From assembly GCF_000428905.1 (NCBI RefSeq), contig NZ_AUAV01000005.1, positions 1 through 64,000 on the forward strand: a stretch of 64,000 nt of DNA, given 5' to 3'. The notes beneath the pieces are model-generated. The model saw only the letters and a program-made list of their open reading frames with translations. It was not told where the DNA came from and did not search any database. Numbering within the stretch: position 1 is the stretch's first letter; every line of letters begins with the position of its first letter. The position numbers and the translations under genes are program-made. This document shows positions 26,752 to 37,318 of this stretch, one piece after another. This stretch comes from Brumicola pallidula DSM 14239 = ACAM 615 (GTDB lineage: Bacteria > Pseudomonadota > Gammaproteobacteria > Enterobacterales > Alteromonadaceae).

Positions 26752-27248
26752 TGTCAAGCACACTGTTTCGCTTCGTGTGGGTGTTAATCGTCATTATGGT
26801 GTTAGCCACGGGCCTATATAAAAGTCTGTTGGGCGGCAATAGCGATGCATGGGAAAATGTTGGTTTTGAAAATGTACAAACAGCCATGGAGAAAGGCATA
26901 GCACAAATGCATTGGCAGTGGCAGTTTGAAGGTAGACCGAATTCGATTTTGTATGCAACGTCAAATGTTAAACGCGTTGAGCGTATTGAAATTAATAACA
27001 AAGGTTGGCCTAACTTGGCGCAATCAAATGAAGCTTGCAGTGCTTTTTTAAATATATTTGCAGGCTCAGTAGTAGTCGAAGTTGGGGCCTTAGAACTTGA
27101 TGTCAATGTTGAGAAACAGTTAGGTATCAAAGTTGAGTTGATAGTACTACAGAGCGTTAATGACTCAAGCGAACTAGTCGATATATGTCGTTATAGTCGA
27201 AAGGGTCAAAATTTTGAATATCATCTTGGCACAGGAAATCTGTTTTAA
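26751..27248 (+). CDS. mshF: MSHA biogenesis protein MshF
   Basis: 165 residues. One N-terminal membrane segment (about 5-24), then a small periplasmic domain with WQWQFEGRP. No prepilin cleavage motif. Function not established; position between mshG and mshB and TAATG coupling to mshG support the name. Confidence 0.8.
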   Translation: MSSTLFRFVWVLIVIMVLATGLYKSLLGGNSDAWENVGFENVQTAMEKGIAQMHWQWQFEGRPNSILYATSNVKRVERIEINNKGWPNLAQSNEACSAFLNIFAGSVVVEVGALELDVNVEKQLGIKVELIVLQSVNDSSELVDICRYSRKGQNFEYHLGTGNLF

Positions 27249-27279
27249 GATCCAATTGAATTAAATGGTAGGAGACATC

Positions 27280-27885
27280 ATGGCAACGGTTAACAATATG
27301 AAACAACAAGGCTTTACGCTAATAGAACTGGTTATTGTTGTTGTTATTCTTGGGCTTCTAGCAGCAACGGCAATACCGCGCTTCTTGGATGTGCCCAAAG
27401 ATGCTGAAGATGCCACTGTTGAGGGCGTTGCCGGTGGTTTTGCGACAAGCGTTGGTTTGGTTCGCGCACAGTGGGAAATCGAAGGTCGACCGCAGGACAA
27501 CAACGGTAACAATTTGAGTTTTGTGACCATTGAAGGGCTTTTAATTGGTGTCGATAGTGATACCGGTTATCCAACGGGCCAATTAAATAATGATACAAGT
27601 TCGGAAGACGACAGCATGAGTCGCTTGGACTGTGAAAGTATCTTCAACCTAATTATGCAGAGTGCACCAACGATTACGTCAACTTGGAGTACGCAGGCAG
27701 TAAAAGATTTTCGATACTTCACGAATGTGAATGAAAATGCCGGTTCGGGTGGTAACGATGTTTGTCATTACTATCTCACTCAAACCGTAAAGAACAACAC
27801 TAATGAGCCCACTACCACGGGTATAGGAAACGGCTTTGTTTATGATCCAAGGATTGGTCAGGTGATTGTATTTAGTAATAACTAA
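27280..27885 (+). CDS. mshB: MSHA pilin-like protein MshB
   Basis: 201 residues from ATG 27280 (TAGGAGA six bases upstream). Prepilin leader MATVNNMKQQG then the cleavage context G|FTLIE with Glu5, and the hydrophobic N-terminal helix ELVIVVVILGLLAATAIPRF. The C-terminal part has a Cys pair for a D-loop. Minor pilin processed by a prepilin peptidase encoded elsewhere. Confidence 0.88.
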   Translation: MATVNNMKQQGFTLIELVIVVVILGLLAATAIPRFLDVPKDAEDATVEGVAGGFATSVGLVRAQWEIEGRPQDNNGNNLSFVTIEGLLIGVDSDTGYPTGQLNNDTSSEDDSMSRLDCESIFNLIMQSAPTITSTWSTQAVKDFRYFTNVNENAGSGGNDVCHYYLTQTVKNNTNEPTTTGIGNGFVYDPRIGQVIVFSNN

Positions 27886-27964
27886 GTGAATAGGTATTGC
27901 TCCATATTGTTATAACGTTTTAACTTTTAAATTTAATAAAAACATCCAATTCGAAGGAATTATT

Positions 27965-28477
27965 ATGAAAAACCAAATGAGCAAGCAAAAAGGCTTCACA
28001 TTAATCGAACTAATCATCGTTATCGTGATCCTAGGTATACTGGCTGTAACTGCAGCGCCGCGTTTTATTGACTTGCAGGCTGATGCGAAAGAATCAACAC
28101 TTAACGGTATCAGAGCATCTTTGCAAGGTGGGTCACAACTTGTATATGCGAAGGCTGCAATTAATGGTCTATTGAAGGGCACTGAAGCCGCGCCGGCAAT
28201 GGTTCCTCTAAGAGTAGATAGTTCTGGTGATGCAGTCACAATATCAACAGTGTATGGCTACCCAAATGCGGTAACGGTTACCGGTAATGCAAACGTAGTA
28301 GAGTTCGTTGATTTAGATTCTGCAAAATTTAATATAACTAATGCTGACACACCAGAGGGGAACTTCATTGTGGCGCTTGGCAACGCTGGAGTGGAAACAG
28401 GTGAGTGTTATGTTCGATATACCAATGCGCTAGAAAATGCATCACCAATCATCACGGTTGTTGCTACAGGTTGTTAA
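27965..28477 (+). CDS. mshA: MSHA major pilin MshA
   Basis: 170 residues. Short leader MKNQMSKQKG|FTLIE, hydrophobic helix LIIVIVILGILAVTAAPRFI, then the MshA-typical DLQADAKESTLNGIRASLQG and two C-terminal Cys (GECYVRY...ATGC) forming the D-loop. Strong ribosome site GAAGGAATTATTATG. The 79-bp AT-rich gap before it, larger than elsewhere in the operon, probably carries its own promoter, as expected for the abundant subunit. Confidence 0.92.
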   Translation: MKNQMSKQKGFTLIELIIVIVILGILAVTAAPRFIDLQADAKESTLNGIRASLQGGSQLVYAKAAINGLLKGTEAAPAMVPLRVDSSGDAVTISTVYGYPNAVTVTGNANVVEFVDLDSAKFNITNADTPEGNFIVALGNAGVETGECYVRYTNALENASPIITVVATGC

Positions 28478-28501
28478 GACCTTTTTTTGAGCACTATTAC
28501 A

Positions 28502-29059
28502 ATGATATGGCACTTATCGGTTCCTAAATACTCAAAAGCTCAAGGCGGGTTTACCCTTCTTGAGCTTATTGTCGTGATGATTATTCTTGGTATTTTAGCT
28601 GTCTATGCTGTACCTAAGTTCAGCGGTGCTGGCGGCTATTCTGAGTATACTTATCAGAACCGGCTTATATCCGTGTTGCGCAATATGCAAATTAGAGCCA
28701 TGCAGGATTCACGTCCTTTGTTTTGTCATAGAATAAATTTTACTAACACAAGTAGCCAAGTCGCCTTCGGTCCGGCCTCAAGCAATTATGCATCAGGTAA
28801 CGAATTGGGTACTTGCGCTAGTTCGATTGATTATAGCTCCCCAGAATATTTAAGAACCTCTGCTACTGAAATACTAGAAGCAAACGTATTAATGACTGCC
28901 TTTGATGGCTCAACATCTATTGGTGCTATTGATTTTGATTCCTTTGGTTCGCCACTAACAACCGCATCTAATTGCAGTGCCGGATGCACGGTCACTTTTA
29001 CTGGCGTGGCCGCTGCACAAGTTTGTATTGAGTCGGAAGGCTTTATTCATGCGTGTTAA
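28502..29059 (+). CDS. mshC: MSHA pilin-like protein MshC (GspH-type)
   Basis: 185 residues from ATG 28502; TTG 28487 is the alternative, and both have a weak ribosome site. Leader ends G|FTLLE followed by LIVVMIILGILAVYAVPKF. The remaining domain (RLISVLRNMQIRAMQDSRPL) is GspH/FimT-like. Minor pilin involved in initiation of the fibre. Confidence 0.85.
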   Translation: MIWHLSVPKYSKAQGGFTLLELIVVMIILGILAVYAVPKFSGAGGYSEYTYQNRLISVLRNMQIRAMQDSRPLFCHRINFTNTSSQVAFGPASSNYASGNELGTCASSIDYSSPEYLRTSATEILEANVLMTAFDGSTSIGAIDFDSFGSPLTTASNCSAGCTVTFTGVAAAQVCIESEGFIHAC

Positions 29060-29690
29060 TTTAGCCAATCAAACTCAGCTTGCGCGCTCTGTATCTATCG
29101 GAGCACAGCGAGGTTTTACCTTGATCGAACTGATTGTGGGTATTGTTATTTTTTCAATCGCCATGGTTTTGGTGGTTAGTTTTTTACAACCGCAAGTGAA
29201 AAAGGGTATTGATCCTATTTGGCAAGTACGAGCTGCGTCGTTAGGGCAATCGTTGAGTAATGAAATTTTAGCCAAATCCTTTGACCAACACTCAAATCAG
29301 GTTGGTGGCATGCTGCGATGCAATGAAAGCGTATTAGAACCGGCAGTGCCTTGCACCAGCAGCGATGATCTTGGACCTGACGCGGGCGAGGACCGTGGCT
29401 CATTCAATGACGTTGATGATTACCATGGACTTGATGTTACCGGGGTATTAATTTTAAATTCACTGGGCTTAACTACCAATGTAGATGGTGTCAACATTTA
29501 TGCCGGCTTTAGTGCTGAAGTTAGCGTGTTCTACGATCAGAACCACGACGGCATTAACGACGCAGATCTCGACCAAGATGGCGTTTTAGAGGACCCAGCA
29601 TATGTTGCCAACAAGAAACTGGTGGCAGTCACTATTACAACGCCCGGTGGTGAGCGAATCAGAATGACAAGCTTCAAGGGTAATTTTTAA
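29049..29690 (+). CDS. mshD: MSHA pilin-like protein MshD
   Basis: 213 residues from ATG 29049, preceded by GGAAGG and overlapping the end of mshC by 11 bp. Prepilin motif G|FTLIELIVGIVIFSIAMVL, then WQVRAASLGQSLSNEILAKS typical of GspI/PilV-like MshD. A Cys pair and a DxDxD-rich segment (DQNHDGINDADLDQDG) look like a calcium-binding loop. Confidence 0.85.
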   Translation: MRVNLANQTQLARSVSIGAQRGFTLIELIVGIVIFSIAMVLVVSFLQPQVKKGIDPIWQVRAASLGQSLSNEILAKSFDQHSNQVGGMLRCNESVLEPAVPCTSSDDLGPDAGEDRGSFNDVDDYHGLDVTGVLILNSLGLTTNVDGVNIYAGFSAEVSVFYDQNHDGINDADLDQDGVLEDPAYVANKKLVAVTITTPGGERIRMTSFKGNF

Positions 29691-30562
29691 TGATTACTCC
29701 AACAGCAAAGCTTAGCAATAAAGGGGGATTTACCTTAGTTGAATTAGTCGTGGTGTTGGTTGTATTATCGATTGTGTCAGTCGGTATGGCCCGTTTTATT
29801 CGCTCATCTACGCAAATTTTTATTGACGCTAGCGAGCGCGAACAATTACTGCGAGAAGGCAGTTTTGCGGTTGAACGAATTAATCGCGAAATCTCGGCGG
29901 CAGTGCCAAATTCAGTTCGACTCACGGGCAACGCTGGGGTTCATTGTTTACAGTTCGTGCCAATCCGGTGGAGCTCATTTTACCTAACGCTACCACTGAC
30001 GCCAAGTAGTGATCGTGAAATCGATATTATCGAAATGCAAGACATTGATGGTAATGTGTTTACACCCGTTGCAGGAAGTGACTATGCGTTGGTTTATCCA
30101 ACAAGCTCGAATGACGTGTATTCAAATACGAGCAATCGACGTCAGCTAATTAACGCCTGCAGCGACGACGGTGATGGCGATTGCGCAACCAACGATGATA
30201 CTGACAGCGTGGTCCAACTGACACTGGATGGCGCATTTTCCCAAGCTAGCCCTGCAAAACGTATTTATATTGCCAATTCAGCGGTAAATTACTGCGTAAG
30301 AAATAATGCGATTTATCGCCATGAGTCAGCTATTTCGGCAACCCAAACAACCTTTATTAGTGGGGGTGTGTTAATGGCAGAAAACCTAGCCAATCAATTA
30401 AGTGCAAACCCTAATGCAGCCAATACTAATAGTAAAAATCCGTTCAGAATTGTCGATGCTTCCCTGCGCCGAAATGCATACACACAAACTCAGTTTATTT
30501 TTACCCGAGACGGCGAAAATATGACGTTTACTCAGGAGATACATGTTCCCAATGTGCCTTAG
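29690..30562 (+). CDS. mshO: MSHA pilin-like protein MshO (GspJ/PilW-like)
   Basis: 290 residues. Prepilin motif G|FTLVELVVVLVVLSIVSVG, long C-terminal domain with paired Cys (HCLQF...NACSDDGDGDC). Start shares a base with the mshD stop (TAATG); end overlaps mshP by 20 bp. Minor pilin of the tip complex. Confidence 0.85.
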   Translation: MITPTAKLSNKGGFTLVELVVVLVVLSIVSVGMARFIRSSTQIFIDASEREQLLREGSFAVERINREISAAVPNSVRLTGNAGVHCLQFVPIRWSSFYLTLPLTPSSDREIDIIEMQDIDGNVFTPVAGSDYALVYPTSSNDVYSNTSNRRQLINACSDDGDGDCATNDDTDSVVQLTLDGAFSQASPAKRIYIANSAVNYCVRNNAIYRHESAISATQTTFISGGVLMAENLANQLSANPNAANTNSKNPFRIVDASLRRNAYTQTQFIFTRDGENMTFTQEIHVPNVP

Positions 30563-31043
30563 TAAAAGTACAAAAAATACACATGCTATGCAGTTACTAC
30601 GCTATCGAAAAAACAGGTGCCGTGGGGCTGAGCATCAGCGTGGCAGTATGATTGTGATGGCCTTGTTTGCCATTATCGTTTTGGCGCTATTAGCTGGCAC
30701 GCTAGTTAATATGATCAGTACGTCGTCCAACTCAGTCCTGTATGAAGTGTATGGCGTGCGTGCAAAAAACGCAGCGCAGGTAGGTATTCAAGAATTAGCT
30801 ATGGCCTCCTTTCCTCTAGGAACAGGCCCACAACAATGCAATCAAGTTATTGCAAACTCCGCTACCTTTGGATCAATTTCTGGATTTCAGGCCTGTGAGT
30901 TTAGTGCGCGATGTACCACAACAGATATCAATTTTAACGGCGAAGACTATCGTTATTATCGTTTTTCAAGCACAGGAAGTTGCGGGCTTGATGGCGTCGT
31001 GGTGAGTCGAACTTTGTCAGTCGACGCTATGCAAGAGAATTAG
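30543..31043 (+). CDS. mshP: MSHA biogenesis protein MshP (PilX-like)
   Basis: 166 residues from ATG 30543 with AGGAG four bases upstream; a later ATG (30588) is possible. No Gly-Phe prepilin cleavage site; instead RGSMIVMALFAIIVLALLAG as in PilX-type proteins, then AKNAAQVGIQELAMASFP and four Cys. Probably a tip-complex subunit. Confidence 0.85.
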   Translation: MFPMCLSKSTKNTHAMQLLRYRKNRCRGAEHQRGSMIVMALFAIIVLALLAGTLVNMISTSSNSVLYEVYGVRAKNAAQVGIQELAMASFPLGTGPQQCNQVIANSATFGSISGFQACEFSARCTTTDINFNGEDYRYYRFSSTGSCGLDGVVVSRTLSVDAMQEN

Positions 31044-31241
31044 ATGATGAAAAGAATACTTAAAAAGAATTTACAAAACCTAAAAGCAGTCTCTGCGAGT
31101 TTGTTGAGCTTGACCTTGACGAACGCAATTGTCGCAGATTGCCGCAAGGTTTTTGGAACAGTACTGTCAACTTATGCGAGTACCGAAGCGACAACCCTAA
31201 GCAGTTTATCTGCCGATATAATGAGGGCGCACAAAGAATGA
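31044..31241 (+). CDS. Small exported protein encoded between mshP and mshQ
   Basis: 65 residues starting directly after the mshP stop (TAGATGATG) and ending in an ATGA overlap with the mshQ start at 31238. It has a basic N-terminus and a hydrophobic run with an apparent signal peptidase site (LLSLTLTNAIVA|DC), then a short Ser/Thr/Ala-rich tail. No family recognised. The coupling at both ends resembles the rest of the operon, which supports a real gene. It could also be a decayed N-terminus of mshQ, because the mshQ frame is open upstream to 31139. Confidence 0.45.
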   Translation: MMKRILKKNLQNLKAVSASLLSLTLTNAIVADCRKVFGTVLSTYASTEATTLSSLSADIMRAHKE

Positions 31242-34200
31242 ATCTTCAACACAGAAATTCACGCAATGTGATTGTTTACTTACTGTGGGTTTTATCCATA
31301 TTCCCATCAACCGCCTTCAGCGGGACTGAACAAGTTAGGGTGAGTAGCGGAAATAACGACGCCGAAGAACTGATCAGTAACGGCGACATGTACCGCGACA
31401 GCAGTGACCTTGAATTTGGTCATGATGATTATGCCGGTGGTCTGCAAATTGTTGGTATGCGTTTTGAGAGTATTAATATTCCACAGGGAGCAACAATCAC
31501 CTCGGCCCACATTCAATTTGTAACAGATGATGCCAATAGTGGGACCACTAATCTTGTTATATTCGGTGAAGATAATGAGAGCCCTAATGTATTTTCAAAT
31601 AGTGATGACAACATTAGTGATAGAACAAAAACGTCGGCTTCTGTAAATTGGTCTCCTGCAGCATGGAATAATGAGAACGAACTTCAACAAACCTCTGATA
31701 TAAGCGTCATTATTCAAGAAATTGTAAACCGAACAGGCTGGGCGGCCAATAATGACATAGCGGTTATTATTGAGCCTGGGTCTGGTTGCACGTCAAGTAG
31801 CTGTGAGCGAACAGCTACATCACACGATGGCGATTCTGGCGATGCACCTTTATTGGTTGTTAATTATTTGGTTGAACCACAGCCTCCCATTGCAGAATAC
31901 CGCTTTGACGAATTGAGTTGGGGTGGTATCAGCGATGAAGTTACTGATAATTCGGGTAACGATTTCGATGGCATCGCGATTGGAGGGATTTCAACAGCAG
32001 CCGGAAAAATATGTAATGCTGCTAATATCCCCGCTAATAATAGTGCATCAATAGTCGAGGCTGTTGACAGTGGGGTCGATCTGGATACAACTATCGGCTC
32101 CAGTGGGACTATTAGCCTTTGGTATCAAGGTAATAGTGCTTGGAATTCAGGGGTGGATAAAATACTATTTGATGCCAGTTCTGGTGATAAATACTTCGTT
32201 GCATCCATTGCGCCTGACGGTAGAGTCAAATTTTTTTTTGAAGATGGCAGAGATCGAGATTTCCAGAATACAACTGTTAATGCTTTCTCGGTAGGGCCTG
32301 GGGTTTGGAAACACCTGACGTTTGTATGGGACGTTGCTAACATCACGGCCAAAATTTTCGTCGATGGTGTAGAACAGAATGTCTCCCGGAACAACAGATA
32401 TGGAGGCAAGACACCATTTACCGGTTTGGCAACGCTCTATTTTGGTGCCAAGCGAAGTAGATCTTACGGTGTAGGTCAATCATCTGCTGATGGATTAATT
32501 GACGAGGCCCTAGTGTTTGACTCAGTGTTGACATCCGCTCAGATCCAAACCATTTTCACTAATCAGGACGCGGGTAATAACTACGATGGCAGTGCCCGAA
32601 GCTGTCCACCACCACCACCACCGCCACTTGCCTGTGATTCTGGCTTGCTAAATGCTGTTGGCATTGGAATTGACAATGCTGGTAATAACTCTAGGATAAA
32701 CACAACAACGGAAGCGCTAAATATCCATGCGGCTTGGCTGAACGCAGGTTCACCGGCATCTGGTTTAATAGACGGTGGCGCATATAATGTTGCTGCTAGT
32801 GGTTCAAGCAACGTTGATCGCATCGACTTTGGTGGCAGTGCTCACGATTTTGCAGGCACATTACCTTACCCTGGGGCTAGTGCAGGAGTTGCTGATTCAA
32901 ATTTTTTAGTGCATACATCAGGAACGCTCAGTTTGCCTGCAGGTGATTATACTATTTATGTTGAGAGTGATGACGGTTTTAGTTTTATCATGAATACACT
33001 CTCCGGTGACGTTGTTTCATTCAATAAATTTGGCAGCTCAAATAGCGGCGCGAATAATGAGTTAAGGTTTGAAAATAGAGCTGGCAATTCAAATACGGGT
33101 GGGTCTTTCACCTTAACGCAAGACTCTTTATTTGACATAGCGGCTATATTCTTTGAACGTGGTGGGGATGACTTTTTAGAAATTTCTATTGCAAATAATA
33201 TCCGAACTAATGTCGCGCCTTCAGGTTATGAAATTCTGCGTGATGGTGCTATTGGCGGTGCTGTGACATTCGGGGCATGCGTAGCCCCAACCCCAGTCTT
33301 AGAATATCGTTTCGAAGAACTCAGCTGGGATGGCAGTTCAGGTGAGGTTATTGACAACACGGGTAATGGTTATAATGCCCAGGTTATCAGTAATTCTGTA
33401 CCTGAAACCGCTTCGCCAGCACTAACCGGTAATCCGGGCACCTGCGGTTATTCGAACCAAAACAATGGTTCTATTCAAGCAACAGGATTGCCATTAGATA
33501 CCACTACCGAAGGTGTTAAAACCACAGTTACATTCTGGATGAATTGGAATGGGACGGGGAATTCAATGCCTATCAGTTGGAATTATCACGACATATGGTT
33601 TAATAACGGTAGTGTGGGGTTCAATACTTTTAATAACGATATTTACGGCATTTCAAGTGCAGGTCTGGAGAATGGGTGGCATCACGTTGCAGTAGAATTC
33701 ACTAATGGTAGTGTTACCAGCAACCGCATGCATATTAATGGTATAGAGCAGACTTTAAGCCAACGTTTTGGATCGCCGAACAATAATAACGCTTATGTCA
33801 ATGCACAAATGATGGTTGGCGGCGTTTCTCATTCGACGGATTACCATTTTAATGGTCAACTAGACGAATTCAGGGTGTATGAAACTGCGTTGAGTACTTC
33901 TCAAGTAGAGACCATCATGGCTGAAACTCACGCTTGTGCTGAACCTGCTGTCCACCACTATGAAATTATTCATGATGGCCAAGGATTAACTTGTGATGCT
34001 GAAACGGTAACGATTAAAGCTTGCGCCGATGCAAGTTGTTCAACGTTAAGTGCCCAGCCAGTCACCCTTGACTTTCTTGCTGACGGCGCGGTTAAAAGTT
34101 CTCCAACCTTCACCGGCAGCACCACCGTTACTTTTAATAATACCGATGTTGAAACCTTGACCTTGTCATTAACTAATACCTCAATTACAGCCTCTAACGC

Positions 34201-36049
34201 ACTTGCGTGTGAAGAACCTAACGGTAATTCTTGTGATATAGAATTTACTGATGCAGGCTTCAGGTTTTTGTCAGGTGCAGGTAATAGCACGACCTTACCT
34301 AATCAAACATCAGGTGCCGTATTTGGCGATAGCCTAAAAATTCAGGCTGTGCAGGATACTGACGGTGTTTGTACTGGCTTATTTAGTGGTAATAAGAATG
34401 TGGATTTATCGCAGCAGAATGTTCAACCAGGCGGCACCAGCGGTCTCAATTTTACTATTGATGGCAATACGGTTGCGAAACACTCAAGTACCACTAATAC
34501 CACATTGAACTTTGGTGCCGACAGCATTGCAATAATACCAACACCGATATATCACGACGCAGGACAAATTCGTTTACATGCTAACTATAATGTCGGCGGC
34601 GTGACATTGACCGGCACCAGTAATTCGTTTTGGGTCAGTCCAGCAGAGCTTGTTGTTAGCGCAAAATCAGGGGCAACGAACTTAGATGGTGCAACAGCAA
34701 CAGCAACAACTACGTATGCCGCAGGAGAGAACTTTGATCTAACCGTGACGGCTTATAACGCCGCTACTCCTGCCGTCATTACGCTAAACTATTCACCCGG
34801 ACAAATACAGTTAATGCTTACTCGCACGGGACCTACATTAACCAGTAGCGTAAACGGTAATCTAAGCTATCGAGTAGCGAGCACTATGGCAACTAGCGCC
34901 AGCCCAGCATTTCAAGATGTGACGTTGACCAGCTTTTCCTCCGGAGTGTCCACTTATAATGCAGCGCAATATTCAGAAGTAGGCTTACTTAACCTCGACG
35001 CTCAAGACAGCGATTATGGCAATGCAAGTATTGTTATTCCAGCTGTGGCAATTAACATTGGTCGCTTTGTCCCTGAGCGCTTTGCGCAAACAGTCGCAGA
35101 TGATGGTTATTTTATAGCGACATGCAATGCGTCAACAGCATATGCGGCCTATAGCGGTCAAATGGACGAAGCTAGCAATAGTATGGGTGCAATTTCATAC
35201 TTAAGTAATCCCATCTTGGCAATTACGGCTTACAACAAGCAAGGTAATATTACCCAAAACTATTACCAGGACAGTCAGGGTAGCAGCAATGATTACATGA
35301 AGCTCGGCGCTTTAAATATTAACTTGACTACCCCGACCTTTGACGAAATCGCGGTAGGCGTTGACAGTAACAAACTTCCCTTAACGGCCACTATGAATAC
35401 AGGTACCTTGAGTCAAACTAACTTGACCGCGTTATCTAGTGGTGCTGCATTACCCAAAGGAGTGCTGCACTACCAATTATCAGATGCTGACCACTTTTTC
35501 TACAACCGATCTGCTAACGCATTAATCGCTCCATTTACGTCGGATATCGATTTTTCTGTCGCGACCATTACGGATTCTGACAATGTAGGCGTAACAACCA
35601 CAGTTGATGCGTCACCCACAGGTGTTGAAATTCGATTTGGTCGTTTGCTGTTGGAAAATAGCTTTGGACCGGAAACCTCAAATTTCCCGCAACCGATGCA
35701 AATTGAGCATTTTGATGGTACTACGTTTGTTGCTACTCCTGATGACAATTGCGCTGGTTACGATGCAGGTAAAATATCACTTACCCATATTAGCTTAGAT
35801 CCTGCGCTGACCGATGCACTTGGCGGAGCTGGACGTTTCCTTAGCGGTAAAACTCAGACCATTGAATTGCAAGCTCCGGGTGCTGGAAATCAAGGTCAGA
35901 TAGGTGTCTCATACGACGCCTATGATTGGTTTAAATATGATTGGGCCAACGACGGTGCTTATGATAACAGCCCTTCAGCTGTCGCCACGTTTGGTATTTT
36001 CCGTGGCAACGATCGCACAATACACTGGCGCGAAGTCTTTAACGATTAG
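31238..36049 (+). CDS. mshQ: MSHA tip/adhesin-like protein MshQ
   Basis: 1603 residues from ATG 31238, chosen because it opens a signal peptide (about 1-28, STAFS|G). Layout: beta-rich N-terminal domain (about 30-215), LamG-like domain (about 221-445, AEYRFDELSWGG), a short poly-Pro linker flanked by Cys (nt about 32604-32635), PA14-like domain (about 470-685, DYTIYVESDDGFSF), second LamG-like domain (about 686-898, LEYRFEELSWDG), and the long C-terminal MshQ region (DUF6701, about 905-1603). Paired duplicate LamG domains suggest carbohydrate or surface binding at the pilus tip. Its last codons form part of a tandem repeat. Confidence 0.88.
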   Translation: MNLQHRNSRNVIVYLLWVLSIFPSTAFSGTEQVRVSSGNNDAEELISNGDMYRDSSDLEFGHDDYAGGLQIVGMRFESINIPQGATITSAHIQFVTDDANSGTTNLVIFGEDNESPNVFSNSDDNISDRTKTSASVNWSPAAWNNENELQQTSDISVIIQEIVNRTGWAANNDIAVIIEPGSGCTSSSCERTATSHDGDSGDAPLLVVNYLVEPQPPIAEYRFDELSWGGISDEVTDNSGNDFDGIAIGGISTAAGKICNAANIPANNSASIVEAVDSGVDLDTTIGSSGTISLWYQGNSAWNSGVDKILFDASSGDKYFVASIAPDGRVKFFFEDGRDRDFQNTTVNAFSVGPGVWKHLTFVWDVANITAKIFVDGVEQNVSRNNRYGGKTPFTGLATLYFGAKRSRSYGVGQSSADGLIDEALVFDSVLTSAQIQTIFTNQDAGNNYDGSARSCPPPPPPPLACDSGLLNAVGIGIDNAGNNSRINTTTEALNIHAAWLNAGSPASGLIDGGAYNVAASGSSNVDRIDFGGSAHDFAGTLPYPGASAGVADSNFLVHTSGTLSLPAGDYTIYVESDDGFSFIMNTLSGDVVSFNKFGSSNSGANNELRFENRAGNSNTGGSFTLTQDSLFDIAAIFFERGGDDFLEISIANNIRTNVAPSGYEILRDGAIGGAVTFGACVAPTPVLEYRFEELSWDGSSGEVIDNTGNGYNAQVISNSVPETASPALTGNPGTCGYSNQNNGSIQATGLPLDTTTEGVKTTVTFWMNWNGTGNSMPISWNYHDIWFNNGSVGFNTFNNDIYGISSAGLENGWHHVAVEFTNGSVTSNRMHINGIEQTLSQRFGSPNNNNAYVNAQMMVGGVSHSTDYHFNGQLDEFRVYETALSTSQVETIMAETHACAEPAVHHYEIIHDGQGLTCDAETVTIKACADASCSTLSAQPVTLDFLADGAVKSSPTFTGSTTVTFNNTDVETLTLSLTNTSITASNALACEEPNGNSCDIEFTDAGFRFLSGAGNSTTLPNQTSGAVFGDSLKIQAVQDTDGVCTGLFSGNKNVDLSQQNVQPGGTSGLNFTIDGNTVAKHSSTTNTTLNFGADSIAIIPTPIYHDAGQIRLHANYNVGGVTLTGTSNSFWVSPAELVVSAKSGATNLDGATATATTTYAAGENFDLTVTAYNAATPAVITLNYSPGQIQLMLTRTGPTLTSSVNGNLSYRVASTMATSASPAFQDVTLTSFSSGVSTYNAAQYSEVGLLNLDAQDSDYGNASIVIPAVAINIGRFVPERFAQTVADDGYFIATCNASTAYAAYSGQMDEASNSMGAISYLSNPILAITAYNKQGNITQNYYQDSQGSSNDYMKLGALNINLTTPTFDEIAVGVDSNKLPLTATMNTGTLSQTNLTALSSGAALPKGVLHYQLSDADHFFYNRSANALIAPFTSDIDFSVATITDSDNVGVTTTVDASPTGVEIRFGRLLLENSFGPETSNFPQPMQIEHFDGTTFVATPDDNCAGYDAGKISLTHISLDPALTDALGGAGRFLSGKTQTIELQAPGAGNQGQIGVSYDAYDWFKYDWANDGAYDNSPSAVATFGIFRGNDRTIHWREVFND

Positions 36050-36099
36050 AAGTCTTTAACGATTAGAAGTCTTTAACGATTAGAAGTCTTTAACGATTA
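36032..36099. repeat. 17-bp tandem repeat, four copies, at the mshQ stop codon
   Basis: Unit GAAGTCTTTAACGATTA, perfect in four copies (36032, 36049, 36066, 36083). The first copy encodes the last residues EVFND and its junction with copy two makes the TAG stop, so copy number can vary without altering MshQ. Confidence 0.95.
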
Positions 36100-36135
36100 A
36101 ATTTTGTAGGCATTACTTGCCCTTATCACAAGGCG

Positions 36136-36165
36136 TTGGTAAAATCACTGAATTAGCCCTATAAT
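36136..36165 (+). promoter_or_regulatory. Candidate sigma70 promoter of mreB
   Basis: TTGGTA (36136-36141), 18-bp spacer, TATAAT (36160-36165), 82 bp before the mreB start. The -10 is perfect, the -35 moderate. Confidence 0.55.
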
Positions 36166-36175
36166 CCTGTTCTAA

Positions 36176-37288
<1,113 letters not shown>

Positions 37289-37291
<3 letters not shown>

Positions 37292-37316
37292 GGGCTGGCG
37301 TTAGCCTTTTATTTTA
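37289..37316 (+). terminator. Attenuator-like hairpin between mreB and mreC
   Basis: AAGGGCT-GGCGTT-AGCCTTT forms a 7-bp stem (one G-T pair) followed by TATTTTAAT, right after the mreB stop. Partial termination would reduce mreC/mreD transcription. Confidence 0.5.
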
Positions 37317-37318
37317 AT

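Noticed and set aside
28485-28510. TTG 28487 as the start of mshC
   Set aside because: Not excluded, but ATG 28502 gives a prepilin leader of more usual length; neither has a good Shine-Dalgarno sequence.
32600-32640. Poly-proline tract in mshQ considered as a phase-variable run
   Set aside because: The codons are mixed CCA/CCG triplets, so slippage would change length in threes and not switch the frame. It looks like a plain linker.
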